Assembly (NCBI GenBank): GCA_049999725.1
Contig: JBNGIS010024633.1
Coordinates: 1-21,267, forward strand
DNA: 21,267 nucleotides
From: Haplomitrium mnioides
Taxonomy: Eukaryota; Marchantiophyta; Haplomitriopsida; Calobryales
Direction of reading: 5' to 3'
Positions within the stretch are counted from its first letter, which is position 1. Each line of letters begins with the position of its first letter. A program made the translations under genes and the position numbers. This document shows positions 1-11,152 of this stretch, in pieces. The notes beneath the pieces were generated by a model. It was given only the letters and a program-made list of their open reading frames with translations. It had not been told where the DNA came from and searched no databases.

Positions 1-275
1 TTACCTTAATTTTTATGATTTTAAACAAATTCAAGTTTTCAAATGTTTTCGTAAAAACTGGTAATATTAATTGATTTTGCATATCGAAATTGACTTTTGC
101 TCTATTATGGTTGCTGAAATGACCAAAAACAATCCCCAAAAACTCATGTACTTTGTGTTTTTCAAAATTTTCCTCGTTTTTGATGTTTTTTGATATGAAA
201 AATCACAATTTTTCCCAAAAAAAAAAAATTTTCTGTTCTGAGTAGCCTATTCCTGGTTCAAAGTAGCGGTTGTTT
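1..275. repeat. Left arm of a long inverted repeat flanking the satellite array
   Basis: Seen: this stretch aligns, in reverse complement, with 6258-6527 over its whole length. Matching blocks in order are a TTACC.TAATTTTTAT start at base 1, GATTTTGCATA..GAAATTGAC near 75-95, ACTCATGTACTTT near 143-155, CCTCGTTTT near 172, an A-rich tract near 215-230, and GAGTAGCC.ATTCC..GTTCAAAG near 240-262. The arms are diverged, with small indels. The first base of the window is already inside the repeat, so the outer end is not seen. There are no open reading frames. Inference: terminal inverted repeat of a foldback-like or other non-autonomous DNA element. It could also be an inverted duplication without a transposon origin. 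Confidence 0.8.
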
Positions 276-3200
276 TGGGTGCAATATGCTTGGTAGAGTA
301 TGTGATTATCCTTTCTAGTAATAACATCTAGAGAAATAGTGTCGTCCTTAGTATGTAGGGAAAGAGTGTCATCCTACTACTCCCAAGTGAAAAAAAATTG
401 GGTGTAATATGCTTAGGACTATCCTAGTCAACAATGGCATAGAGAGAAATAGTGTCATCCTATGCATGTAGAGAAAAGTGTTGTCCTACTACTCGTATGT
501 GGAGAAGAACTTGGGCACAACATGCTTGGTATGGTCTGGAGTGTTGTACTAAGCATGTATAGAAATAGTCTAGTCCTACTACTTATACGTGAAAAAAAAT
601 AAGACCCAACATGCTTGTTACAGTCTCTCATTATCATTGTCAACAATAGCATAAAGAGAAATAGTGTCATCCTAAGTATGTAGAGAAATAGTGTCGTCGA
701 AATAGTCGTAAGCGAAAAAGAACTTGGGTGCAATGTACTTGGTATGGTTTATGATTATCCTTGCCAGCAATAGCATGTAGAGAATTAGTGACATCCTAAA
801 CATATAGGGAAATAGTGTCGTCCAACTACTCGTAAATAAAAAGGAACTTATACACAATATGTTTGGTATAGTCTCTAATTATCCTTGCTAGCAAAAGCAT
901 GTAGAGAAATAGTGTCATCCCACTACTTGTAAGTAAAATGAACTTGGGTGCAATATGCTTGGTATGATCAATGACTATCCTTGCCATCAATAGCATGTAG
1001 AGAAATAGTGTCGTTCTAAACATGTAGAGAAATGGTGTTATCCTACTACTCGCAGGTCAAAAAAAGACTTTCACACAATATGCTTGGTCAGTTTATGATT
1101 ATCCTTCCCAACAATACCATGTAGAGAAAAAGTATCTTCTTAAACATGTAGAGAAAAAGTGTCATCCTACTACTCATAAGTAAGAAAGAACTTTGGCGCA
1201 ATATGCTTGGTACGGTATGTGACTATTAATAGCATGTAGAGAAACAGTGTCGTGCCAAGCATGTAGAAAATAGTGTCATCTAACTACTCGTAAGTAACAA
1301 AGAACTTAGGTGCAATATGCTTGGCACTATTATGACCACCAATAGCATGTAGAGAAATACTATCATTCTAAACATGTAGAGAAATATTGTCGTTCTACTA
1401 CTCGTAAGTAGAAAAGAACGTGGGTGCAATATGTTTGGTATAGTCTATAGTGTTGTTCTAAGCATGTAGAAAAATATTGTCTTCCTACTACTAGTAAGTA
1501 AAGAAGAATTGAGGTGCAATATGCTTGGCATGGTCTATAGCGTCCTCTTAAGCATGTAGAGAAATAATGTTGTTCTACTACTTGTCTGTAAGTAAAAAGA
1601 AACTTAAACGCAATATGCTTAGTACATGCTTTGATTATCCTTTACAAAAATGGCATGTAGAGAAATATTGTAAAGAGAAATAGTGTCATCTTAGCTATGT
1701 AGAGAAATAGTGTCGTCCCACTACTTCTTGTAAGTCAAAAAGAACTTGGGCGCGATATAGATAAGTAGCATGTAGAAAAATAGTGTTGTTCTAAGTATGT
1801 AGAAAAAAATTGTCATCCTACTACTCGTAAATAAAAAAAACTAGGAGGCAATGAGCTTGGTATGGTGTGTCATTATTATTGCTATCAATAGCATGAAAAA
1901 GAATTGTGTCATCTCAAGCATGTAGACAAATATTGTAGTCCTACTACTAATAAGTTAAGAAAAAATTTGGGCGCAAAATGTATGGTATGTTGTGTGATTA
2001 TTCTTACGAGCAATGGCATGTAGACAACGGTGTCATCTTACTTCTCTAGAGTAAAGAAGAACTTGAGCTCAATACGCTTTGTACAGTTTGTATGGTCTAT
2101 AGTGTCATCCTAAGCATGTAGAGAAATAATGTCGCTCTTCTACTTGTAATTAAAAAAGAACTTGGGTGCAATATGCTTGGTATGGTCTCTTATTATTCTT
2201 GCCAGCAATAGCATGTAGAGAAATAATGTCGACCTAAATTTGTAGAGAAATAGTGTCTTCCTACTACTTGTAAGAACAAAAGGAACTTGGTGCAATATGC
2301 AGCAATAGCATGTAGAGAAATAATGTCCTCCAAAGCATGTAGAGAAATATTGTCATCCTACTACTCGTAAGCAAAAAAAGAACTTAGGAGCATCATGCTT
2401 GGTACTATACTTACTAGCAAAAGCCTATAGAGAAGTAATGTCATTCTAAGCATGTAAAAAAACAGTGTCATCCTACTTCTCGTAGGTAAAAAAGAACTTG
2501 AGCACAATGTGCTTGGAGTAGTTTGTGATTATCCTTGCTAGCAAAAGCATAGAGAAATAGTCTCATCCAACTACTCGTAAGTAAAAAAGAACTTGGCGGA
2601 ATATGCATGGTACGGTGTGTGATTTTCCTTGCCAGCCATAGCACGTAGAGAAAAAGTGTCATCCTAAGCATGTAGAGAAATAGTGTTGTCCGATTACTTG
2701 TAAGTGCTTGGGTGCAATATGCTTGGTACTATCCTTGCAAGCAACATAATGAAATAACATAGTGTCGTCTTAAGCATGTAGAAAAATAGAGTTGTCCTAC
2801 TACTCACAAGTAAAAAGAACTTGGGTGCAATATGTTTGGTGCTATCCTAGCCAACATTAGCACACAGAGAAATATTGTCCTCCTAAGCATGTAAAAAAAT
2901 ATGTTTTTCTACTACTTGTATGTAAAGAAGAACTTGGGCACAACATGCTTGGTACGGTCTGGAGTCTTATCCTAAGCATTTAGAAAAGTAGCGTGATCCT
3001 ACTACTCGAAAGTAAAGAAGAACTTTGGCACAATATGCTTGGTATGGTCTATGATTATCCTTGCCATATACTAATAGCATGTAGAGAAATAGTATGTTAC
3101 AATAGAGAAATCCTTCTAAGCATGTAGAGAAATAGTGTCATCCTACTACTACTCATAAGTAAAAAAAACAATTTTTGCGCAATATGCAGCAAATAACATG

Positions 3201-6200
3201 TAGAGAAATAGTGTTGTCTTACTACCTATAAGTAAAAAAAACCTTGGGCACAATATGCTAGGTACAGTCTCTAATAGTTCTTGCGAGCAATAGCATGTAG
3301 AAAAATCAATCGTCCTAGGTATATAGAGAACTAGCATTATGTAAGTACTGATATGTGAAAAATAACTTGGGCGCAATTTGCTTGGTACGGTCTATAATTA
3401 TCCTTTCCAACAATAGAATGTAGAGATATAGTGTTGTACTAATTCTCTATGTACTAATGTATATAGAGAAATAGTGTCATTCTAATACTCGTAAGTCAAA
3501 ACAAACTTGGGTGCAATATGCTTGGTAAGGTTTGTGATTATCCTTGCTAGTAATAATATCAAGAGAAATTATGTCCTCCTAGACATGTAGAGAAACAGTG
3601 TTGTTCTTCTACTCGTAAATAGAAAGTAGCTTGGGTTCAATATACTTGGTACAGTTCATGATTATCCTTGCCATCAAAAGCATGTAGAGAAATAGTGTCG
3701 TCCTACTACTTGTAAATGAAAAGACCTTGGGCGCAACATGCTTGGTATGGTGTGTGATTGTCCTTGCCAGCAATAGTATGTAGAGAAATATTGTTGTTCT
3801 ACTACTCGTAGGTAAAAAAGTACTTTGACGTAATATACTTGGTAGGAGTGTGACTATCCTTGTCAGCAATAGCATGTAGATAAATAGTGTCATCCAACTA
3901 CTCGTAAGTAAAAAAGTAGTGTCGCCACACTACTCGTAAGTCAAAAAGAACTTGGGCGGAATATGCTTGGTACGGTGTGTGATAATCCTTAGGATTAGTA
4001 ATTGTCTTTGCCAACAAAAAGCATGTTTGAAAAAGTGTCATACGATTACTCGTAAGTACAAAAGAGCTTGGGTGCAATATGCTTGGTACTATTCTTGCAA
4101 GCAATAGCATGAAGAGAAATAGTGTTCGGTTAAGCATGTAGAGAAATAGTGTCGTCTTACTTCTTGTAGCCATAAAAAAACCTGGCGCAATATGTTTGGT
4201 ATGGTCTATGACTATCCTTGCTAGCCAGGGCATATAGAAAAATAGTGTCGTTATAAGCATGTAGAGAAATAGTTTCACCCCACTACTTGTAAGTAGAAAA
4301 GAACTTGGACACAAGATGCTTGGTACAATATGTGATTATTCTTGCCAACAATACCATGTAGAGAAATAGTTTTGTCTAGTGTTGTCATACTACTTGTAAG
4401 TAAATAAGAACTTGGGCATCACACTACTTGTAAGTAAAAAATGACTTGTGTACCATATGCTTGGTAGAAGCTTTGATAATCCTTGCAAGAAAAACCATGA
4501 CATTGTAGAGAAATAGTGTTGTCTTAAGCATCTAGAGAAATAATGTCCTCCTAGTCATGTAGAGAAATCGTATCATCCTACTACTCGTAAGTAAAAAACT
4601 AGTTGTCATTGTACTCATAAGTAAAAAAAGTAGTGTTATCCTAGTAATCATAAGTAAAAAAGAACTTAGACACAAGATGCTTGGTATGGTCTGTGATTTT
4701 TCTTACAGTCTATGACTAGCTTTGCGAGCAATAGCATGCAGAGAGATAGTGTCATCCCAAGCATGTAGAGAAAGAGTCTCGTCATAATACTCATAAGTAA
4801 AAAAGAACTTAGGTGCAATTTTCTTGATACTTTCATTGCAAACAATGGCATATAGAGAAATAGTGTTGTCATACTATTTGTAAGTTTAAAAACCTTGAGC
4901 GCAATATGCTTGGTACGGTATGTGATTATTCTTGCCAGCGATAGCATGTAGAGAAATAGTGTTGTGCTAGACATGTAAGGATATAATGTCATCCTACTAC
5001 TTAATAGGGTCTCTTATTTTCCTTATGGTTTGTTGTTATCATTGCCAACAATAGCATGTAGAGAAATAGTGTCATCCTAAGCATGTAGAGAAATAATGTC
5101 ATCCTACTGCTCATAAGTGAAAAAGAACTTGGGTGCAATTTGCTTGGTATTATTCTTGCAAGCAATAATATGTTGAGAAATAATGTCGTCACACTACTCG
5201 TAAGTAAAAACAAACTTGGGAGCAATATGCTTAGTATGGTTTGTGATTGTTCTTGCTAGCAATAACATGAAGAGAAATAGTGTCTTCCTATATAGGCATG
5301 TGGAAAAATAATGTCCTCCTACTACTCGTATGTAAAACAAAACTTGGGTGCAATATGCAACAATAGCATGTGGAGAAATAGTTTCATCCCAACCATATAG
5401 AGAAATAGTGTCGTCTTACAACTCATAAGTAAAAAATAACTTACATGCAATATGTTTGGTGTTATCCTTTCCAATAGTAGCATGTAGAAAAATAGTGTCA
5501 TCCAAATCATATAGAGAAATAGTGTTATCATACTACTCATAAGTAAAAAAGAACTTGGGCGAAATATGCTTGGTATGGTCTATGATTATCTTTGCCACCA
5601 ATAGCATGTAGAGAAATACTATCATTCAAAGCATGTAAAAAAATAGTGTCATCGAACTACTCATAAGTAAAAAAAAGTAGTAACAGCCTTCTACTCGTAG
5701 GTCAAAAATAGCCTAGGCGCAATATGCTTGGTACAATGTGTGATTATCCTTACGGTATGTGATTATCCTTGCCATCAACTGCATGTAGAGAAATAATGTT
5801 GTCCCAAGCATGTACAGAAATAGTGTCGCCTTAATACTTGTAAGTAGAAAAGAACTTGGGTACAATATGCTTGGTACCATTCTTGCTAGCAACAGCATGT
5901 ACAAAAATAGTATTGTCGTAGGCATGTAGAGAAATAGTGTGGTACTACTACTCGTAATAAAAAAAAACAATTGGGCGCAATATGCTTGATACGGTGTGTG
6001 ACTATCCTCACCAACAATAACATGTAGAGAAATAGTATCACCTTACTACTTGTAGGCAGAAAGAACTTGGGTGTCTTACTCCTCACAAGTAAAAAAGAGC
6101 TTGGGTGCAACATGCTTGGTATAGTCTTTGATGATCTTTTCCACCAATAGCATGTAGAAAAATAGTATTGTGCTTAGCATCTAGAGAAATAATGTCGTTC

Positions 6201-6257
6201 TAAGCATGTAGAGAAATAGTGTCATCGTACTACTTGTAATTAAAAAAAGAACTTTGA
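276..6257 (-). repeat. Degenerate satellite array derived from copia RNase H sequence
   Basis: By eye about 50 diverged units lie head to tail, all in the same orientation. Useful anchors are gcaatatgcttggta, gattatccttgcc, catgtagagaaatagtgtc and ctactactcgtaagtaaaa. Spacing between anchors is mostly about 90-125 bp. Much of the variation comes from a 27-bp block (gcatgtagagaaatagtgtc plus 7 bases) present once or twice per unit. On the minus strand a typical unit reads TKHIAPKFFFTYE, two stops, then DDTISLHAIAGKDN. This lines up with the copia segment at about 15070-15175, which reads IKHIAPKFLFTYEH and then MIAGKDN. Many 60-138 codon reading frames occur on the minus strand only, rich in TLFLYML; these are the repeat read in a second frame, not genes. 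Both ends of the array break at the same point of the unit. Confidence 0.9.
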
Positions 6258-6527
6258 ACAACCACTTCTTTGAACAAGGAATGGGCTACTCAAAGCAAAA
6301 ACTTTTTTTTTAAGGAAAAAGTTTTGTTTTTTAGCTCAAAAAAAGAGAGAAAACGAGGTTTTTTTCAAAAATAAAAAGTACATGAGTTTTTTAGCTTTAT
6401 TTTGGGATGTTTTAACAAGGATGATTGAGCGAGAGTCAATTTCATTATGCAAAATCAAACCATATTCTAAGTTTCTATAAAAATATTGGAAATCTCAAAA
6501 TCGATGAAAAGTATAAAAATTATGGTA
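6258..6527. repeat. Right arm of the inverted repeat flanking the satellite array
   Basis: This is the reverse-complement partner of bases 1-275. The inner end (GAACAAGGAATGGGCTACTC, about 6273-6292) pairs with 240-261. The outer end (ATAAAAATTATGGTAA, 6515-6530) pairs with the first bases of the window. It contains A/T homopolymer tracts and a TACATGAG block (about 6379) that pairs with 145-152. The array stops just before it, after a partial unit ending aagaactt. Because the partner starts at the window edge, this arm may continue past 6527. Confidence 0.8.
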
Positions 6528-7992
6528 AGTTCTCACAAGAAACTTGCATTCATCATTGATTATAGTTTGAAGCTCAAATTGAGATACAAGTCTCAAGAAA
6601 CTATTATGAAATATGTTTGGTTGCACAAACTCTAGGCGCGTATAGACATGGTGCTCTTTGAAACTTATTTTTTGGAAAAAAAACATTACAAAACATGAGG
6701 AAAATGCCCAAACGGACTAGAAGTCAAGGGAATGAGTTTGCAACCGTAGATATAGAAACCAACAAAATGAAACATTGCATGGATTTAGGAGCTCTATTTT
6801 CAAGTTCAGGCAAGAAAGAAGCTTTCATTTGTAGTTGAAAATCTATGCACGCAAAAGTTAAAGTGGGAAAATGAAAATTTTTTACTATTTAAAAATATTA
6901 TATAATTCAAAGAAGCATATACACAAAAGAGCCATATTCAGAATCAAAAAGATAGTGGCTAAAGAGATTGAATTAAGAGTGTAAACAAGAAACGTCTCTA
7001 AGTTTTTAACTATACTCTACCAAACAAAAGTTTCGAGTTCTATAAAAGAGTCTTTGACCAACATAGAATCTAAGTTCTAACCAGTAGTCTTTGTATGTAG
7101 AAGCTCGAGGGTTGTATATGAGAAGTAGAACATGTGAAAGGCTTGAAATTCCACCTCAAAGTCTATGCAAGCATAGAAATCCAAGCTCAACATCTGAACA
7201 CTCCACCCAAAAGTCTATGCGTGCATAGGAATCCAAGCTCACCATCTTAACACTCCACAACAAAGACTATCAAGAACCTAGGTTTTAGATTCCACAAGTG
7301 AGTTTTTGCAAACACAATAGTTCAATTTGCAAGTCAAAGTCTATATGCGCATAGGGTTAAGACTTTTACAACCGAGGATATAGACGTTAAAGGTTCTATT
7401 TCTTGCAACAATCTCTACATATGCTAAAGATTTCATTTTCTGATTCAGAATCTAAAAGTAAAATGAGTATAAAGCTCTACATCTGAGTCAAAATGCGTCG
7501 AAGGTTTTCAGCTTTACATCAAAATCCTTACAAGGAAAAGATAAGTAGTCAATTTGGGCAATTGCTTTAGCAATACAATAACCTTAAACTCAACTTGCAA
7601 ACACTAAAGTTGGAAACAACATACTTACAATTTGGATAAGAAAATATTTTACAAACCAAATAAAAATATTAACAAAAGATTCAAGTTTTATTTACAAAGA
7701 AAAACATTCAACTTAGAATGATTTACACTAAAAACTTCAAGGTGGTAGATAAATTCAACAAATTCCTTCATAACATTCTCACATACTTTATAAAACAATA
7801 ATCTTAAATTACAACATGATTAAAAGTACACAATATACAATGAAATTCTTAAATTACTTTAGTCACTTGTCTCGACTTCTTTAGATTTAGCTTCAAAAGA
7901 TTCATCAAGATTTACTTGATCTACCTTAGTGTTAATGACAATGATTGAATCTCTTTCAAACATATCAGGATTGATTTTTTTGTCTTTTGTAC
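6528..7992. other. Non-coding region with scattered palindrome copies
   Basis: No coding region is supported here. It lies 3' of the minus-strand pseudogene. It contains single copies of the palindromic CTATGC..GCATAG motif at 6631-6647 (decayed), 6841-6857 (half), 7161-7177, 7213-7230 and 7339-7355. It also holds phrases that recur elsewhere in the 6.6-14 kb block. No polyadenylation site could be assigned with confidence. Confidence 0.5.
7148..7252. repeat. Two direct copies of a 52-bp repeat carrying the palindrome
   Basis: Two neighbouring copies share a ccacc..aaagtctatgc start, a central gtctatgc..gcatag palindrome (at 7161 and 7213, exactly 52 bp apart) and a following aatccaagctcaacatct. 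A few substitutions separate them. This is a small tandem duplication belonging to the same palindrome family as the arrays at 11827 and 13055. Confidence 0.75.
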
Positions 7993-9632
7993 TCAAAATA
8001 AATTTGATTTAATGGTAGCTAGAGTGGTTTTTCTCAATTGGTTTTTTTGTGTAAGAAGAAAATCAAAAGACAAAATCGTGATTTGTGTCACATTAAATAC
8101 ATCAACATGTAACTTGGATTTGCGTTTCCCTTTTGTTGATGTTATCTCTTCTAGGAAGTATTGTCCAGAAAATACATCCTCAGCCTCACAAGCAAACCAT
8201 TGAGCACATACTGATTTTGGGTTGGGGATTCTTCCTCATCAAATGACAAAACTTTGAGAACTTTGGCAACCCCAAACAATCTTTCCTTTGGATCCAAAGA
8301 TGCATCAACACAAATAAACATTCTAGCTTTCATCTCAAATAGATTGCCAAATTTGTACATGTATAGGGTGTTGTGTGAAAGAGTCCTTTCCCACATACTA
8401 AGTTCTCCATCATAGATTACTCGACCTGTAGAAAGTATTTGCTATACTAGAGTATCTTTTTTTGTCTATTGAGCATCAAACTGATAATTTAGACGAACAG
8501 TTTGAGAGTCATTACAAGTGTTTGTCGATTGTGAAGGTGGAAAGGTGAATTTTGCTTTGAGTCCTTATCTTTTTTTTTTTTTTTAAAAGTAGGCTGCAAT
8601 CTCTTGTTGGACAAGAAAAAAGTCATTCCACTATTGAATATCAGAATCTCTAAAGAACTTGTAGCAATTCTCACTTATGTTGCCTCTTATTGCAAATACC
8701 ACTTTCTCATCATCAACTTCTCTTTCTTCCTTTTGAGATCGTTTGCTCTCAAAATATGCCTTGAGATGATCAACATTGAACTCAAAATTTCTCTGTCCAC
8801 TTCAAGTAGACACTTGAGTTGACAAATACCATCAGGAGTTAGCGAAAATTCATCTATTGAAAATTGTTTTCTCCAAATCTTTGCCTTAGAATCATTCAAT
8901 TGGAACTTGAATTGTTGATTAAAGTTAATATCATGTATTCCTTGAACTAAAGAGGGACATTTTAAATTTGCAAAAACATTTTAAAGTCTTAAGTTTCCAA
9001 CCAAAGAATTACATAAGGTTAGGATTATATGATAATTGTAGCGTCTCGCTAAGATTCATAATTGTGAAAGCTTTGACACGTTTCAAACGCTTCAAGAATT
9101 GGTTGAACATTTGATCGATTTGATCATGAGTATGGCCAACCGTGAGAAATCCCACTTTGATTTTTCGAAAAGCATTCTTGGCAATAAGGAGACTAAATTA
9201 TCCAAATAAGATAGAATTCTCATTCTCTCGTGTTGTGTTGTCTAACTAAAGATACAAAGTTGAATACAGTGGTCTTTCAAAGTCACATAATATTTTGTTA
9301 AACACAATAGCTGTTAAATTAGAATCGCTTCTCAAGTTTTGGTAGGTTAAAAAGACTCTTGAAGAAAGAACACAATTGAATATTAAGGCACCAACAACAT
9401 GCACACCCACCAAAAAATATTTATCAATGTTTTAAGATGGTGAAGGCCAATGTAGAATAGCAATTTTCTTCTGATCCATTCTATTAATGACAATTCCTAA
9501 GTATTTTTGACCATCGGCATAACATTTTCTTCGATAGTTTGTAAGTTTTGTTCTTTCTTTCATTTGTTGATTACGATGAAAAATTAATTGGCAATCATAT
9601 TTGATTGCATCATCACAAAGCACAAAAGACAT
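7993..9632 (-). pseudogene. Exon 3 of the DUF7869-like pseudogene (core motifs and C-terminus)
   Basis: From 9632 one frame carries YLGIVINRMDQKKIAILHW, a stop at 9432-9434, YFLVGVHVVGALIF, then a TAG immediately before LDNTTRENEN (the family has Q there), a TAA, and VGFLTVGHTHDQIDQMF followed by a basic FLKRLKRVKAFTI. Frameshifts near 8990, 8780, 8600 and 8250 are needed to follow the rest: CPSLVQGIHDINFNQQF, KIWRKQFSIDEFSLT, VVFAIRGNISENCYKFF, VIYDGELSMWERTL, YKFGNLFEMKARMF, VCAQWFACEAEDVFSGQYF and a final TTLATIKSNLF before TGA at 7993-7995. The C-terminal WF..E...SGQY segment resembles small chromatin-reader-like tails often found after this core, but that is a weak call. The poly-T at 8571-8584 marks one disrupted spot. 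Confidence 0.65.
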
Positions 9633-10462
9633 TAAAGTAGTTCAATAAAATATATGTCAATGTTTTGAACTTCAAAAGACAACCTCTGGCTCTAAAAATA
9701 TTAAAATCAGCTTTAACAAATATTTGGATTGAGAGAAGTGAAATTTATCAAAAGATTAAAAACAAACTCTAGTAAATTTAAATTAAGAAGATTCTGAAAA
9801 ACATTCACAATAAGTACTTGTGTTTGACTTGAAAAAACAAAAGTTTTGAAAGGAGAAGAACACGATTTACTAACAAAGAGTCACAAACTAGAACTTTAAT
9901 TTCAAAGGCAGCTTGGACTTTTTGTTTGCAAAGGATTAAAAAACCATAACATAAGATCAGTGAAGACAACAACTGATCATATGCCGTATAGTACCAAAAG
10001 CACCAACAGCAATATATTGGCTTGTCTTGAATATTGTCGCGGCTAGTTTTAAAAGAAGCAAGAAAAAAACCTATACATGCATAGGATTTGCAAACAACAA
10101 AAACGATTCTTGCTATTGTTTATCCAGCAAAGGGCACTTCATTCAAAGCAACAAAAGAAAAACTTGTTGCAAGGGTTACGGTCACCACCAACAATCAGAT
10201 TTATATCCTTGCTTTTCTCGACTGTAGACAAGGTTTGGATTCAAACTAAAAACACCATACCCTATGCAAGCATAGACTCACTTCTCACAACTCAAGTTGC
10301 AAAGAATTATTCGACTCAAATCTTGTTTGTTGAACAACTTGACAAAACAAATATCTTTTGGCACTAAGTTGAGAAAATATAACATCTCTAGAACTAAGCT
10401 TTGAGTCTAAAAAAAAGAGCATGGATTAACCAAAGGTTTCAAAAGAGAAGAATTTTGTTACC
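9633..10462 (-). other. Apparent intron 2 of the DUF7869-like pseudogene
   Basis: An AT-rich stretch between the donor at 10462 and the next conserved block. It holds two palindrome copies (ctatacatgcatag at 10071-10084; cctatgcaagcatag at 10261-10275). Plus-strand reading frames at 10027-10367 show no family features and overlap these repeats, so I treat them as chance. I could not find a clean acceptor just before the block beginning LCDDAIKYD; the site is either mutated or further upstream. Confidence 0.45.
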
Positions 10463-10939
10463 TTTATCAGACTCGAAGACAGATTTTTCTTGCAATGATT
10501 TTATTTCTTCGCGTGTTTCAAAAACAACAAATCTATTGCATTTTGGAATTTTTACATTTGGAAAATGAAAACTTCAATTTTTTGTAAAACCCGAAAAACT
10601 AAGAATACAATCGGTATCTTTCTCTTTCAAATAAGTTGTGTAATAGTCATAAACTTCCAAGTTTGTATAATTGTCAAGCAAGTTATAAACTTTATGAGTG
10701 GGTATTCTCTCGTAGTGTCCCTGAAAGAAACTTTCCATCCACTCATGCACAGATACTCCTTTAGCAGATAATTCTCTTTTTCTAAAAATGTCTTTAGGAT
10801 CTACGTCTGTAAGATTTTGAATCCCTTGAATTTTGTCATTCCCTACTGTTAATATTAATTTGAAGGCTCTTCTAGAGACAATGGATCCGCCATTAAGAGA
10901 AAACCAATTGTCCACATCAGAGTCTTTTCTTTGTATCTC
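10463..10939 (-). pseudogene. Exon 2 of the DUF7869-like pseudogene (RRAF to FPNVKIPK block)
   Basis: The acceptor (TAG|GAGATA) is near 10940 and the donor (AAAG|GTAAC) near 10462. The frame is open except for one TGA at 10574-10576. That stop falls where related proteins usually have tryptophan (SFxxFxxxW, then FPxVxIPK), so it is plausibly TGG changed to TGA. After NRF the family normally has a CxxC zinc pair; here the residues are FVVFETR, so the pair is lost. The exon contains no palindrome copies, unlike both neighbouring introns and exon 1. Confidence 0.6.
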
Positions 10940-11152
10940 CTACTACAATATGATATCTCGATTCTTCATGCTTTGTCAAAAATACTTTTCTCTCATAGTT
11001 TTCAAAACATTTCTCTTGCACAATGACAAGCAATTATTTCGACAACATGAAATTCTCTTCAATTTAAAAATTGACATTAGATCAAGCTTTTTCTTCATAA
11101 AGCTCTTGTCATATTAGATTTTGTGCAAAGAACTTTCACGTAAGGTGTTTAC

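Noticed and set aside
455-6113. Many minus-strand reading frames of 60-138 codons with TLFLYML repeats, looking like small membrane proteins
   Set aside because: They follow the tandem repeat exactly, in a frame different from the copia-derived one, and start and stop at random unit positions. They are by-products of a repeat with few stops in one strand.
276-6257. CRISPR-like array (regular repeats with variable parts)
   Set aside because: The whole unit is repeated and diverged, with no conserved repeat plus unique spacer pattern, and the context is eukaryotic.
8151-8396. BAH-domain call for the C-terminal part of the minus gene (YKFGNLFE, VCAQWFACEAEDVF)
   Set aside because: The resemblance is limited to a few residues spread over a frameshifted region; not enough to name the domain.
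10027-10367. Two overlapping plus-strand frames (66 and 96 codons)
   Set aside because: They lie in an apparent intron of the minus gene, overlap each other in different frames, and contain palindrome copies; no recognisable protein.
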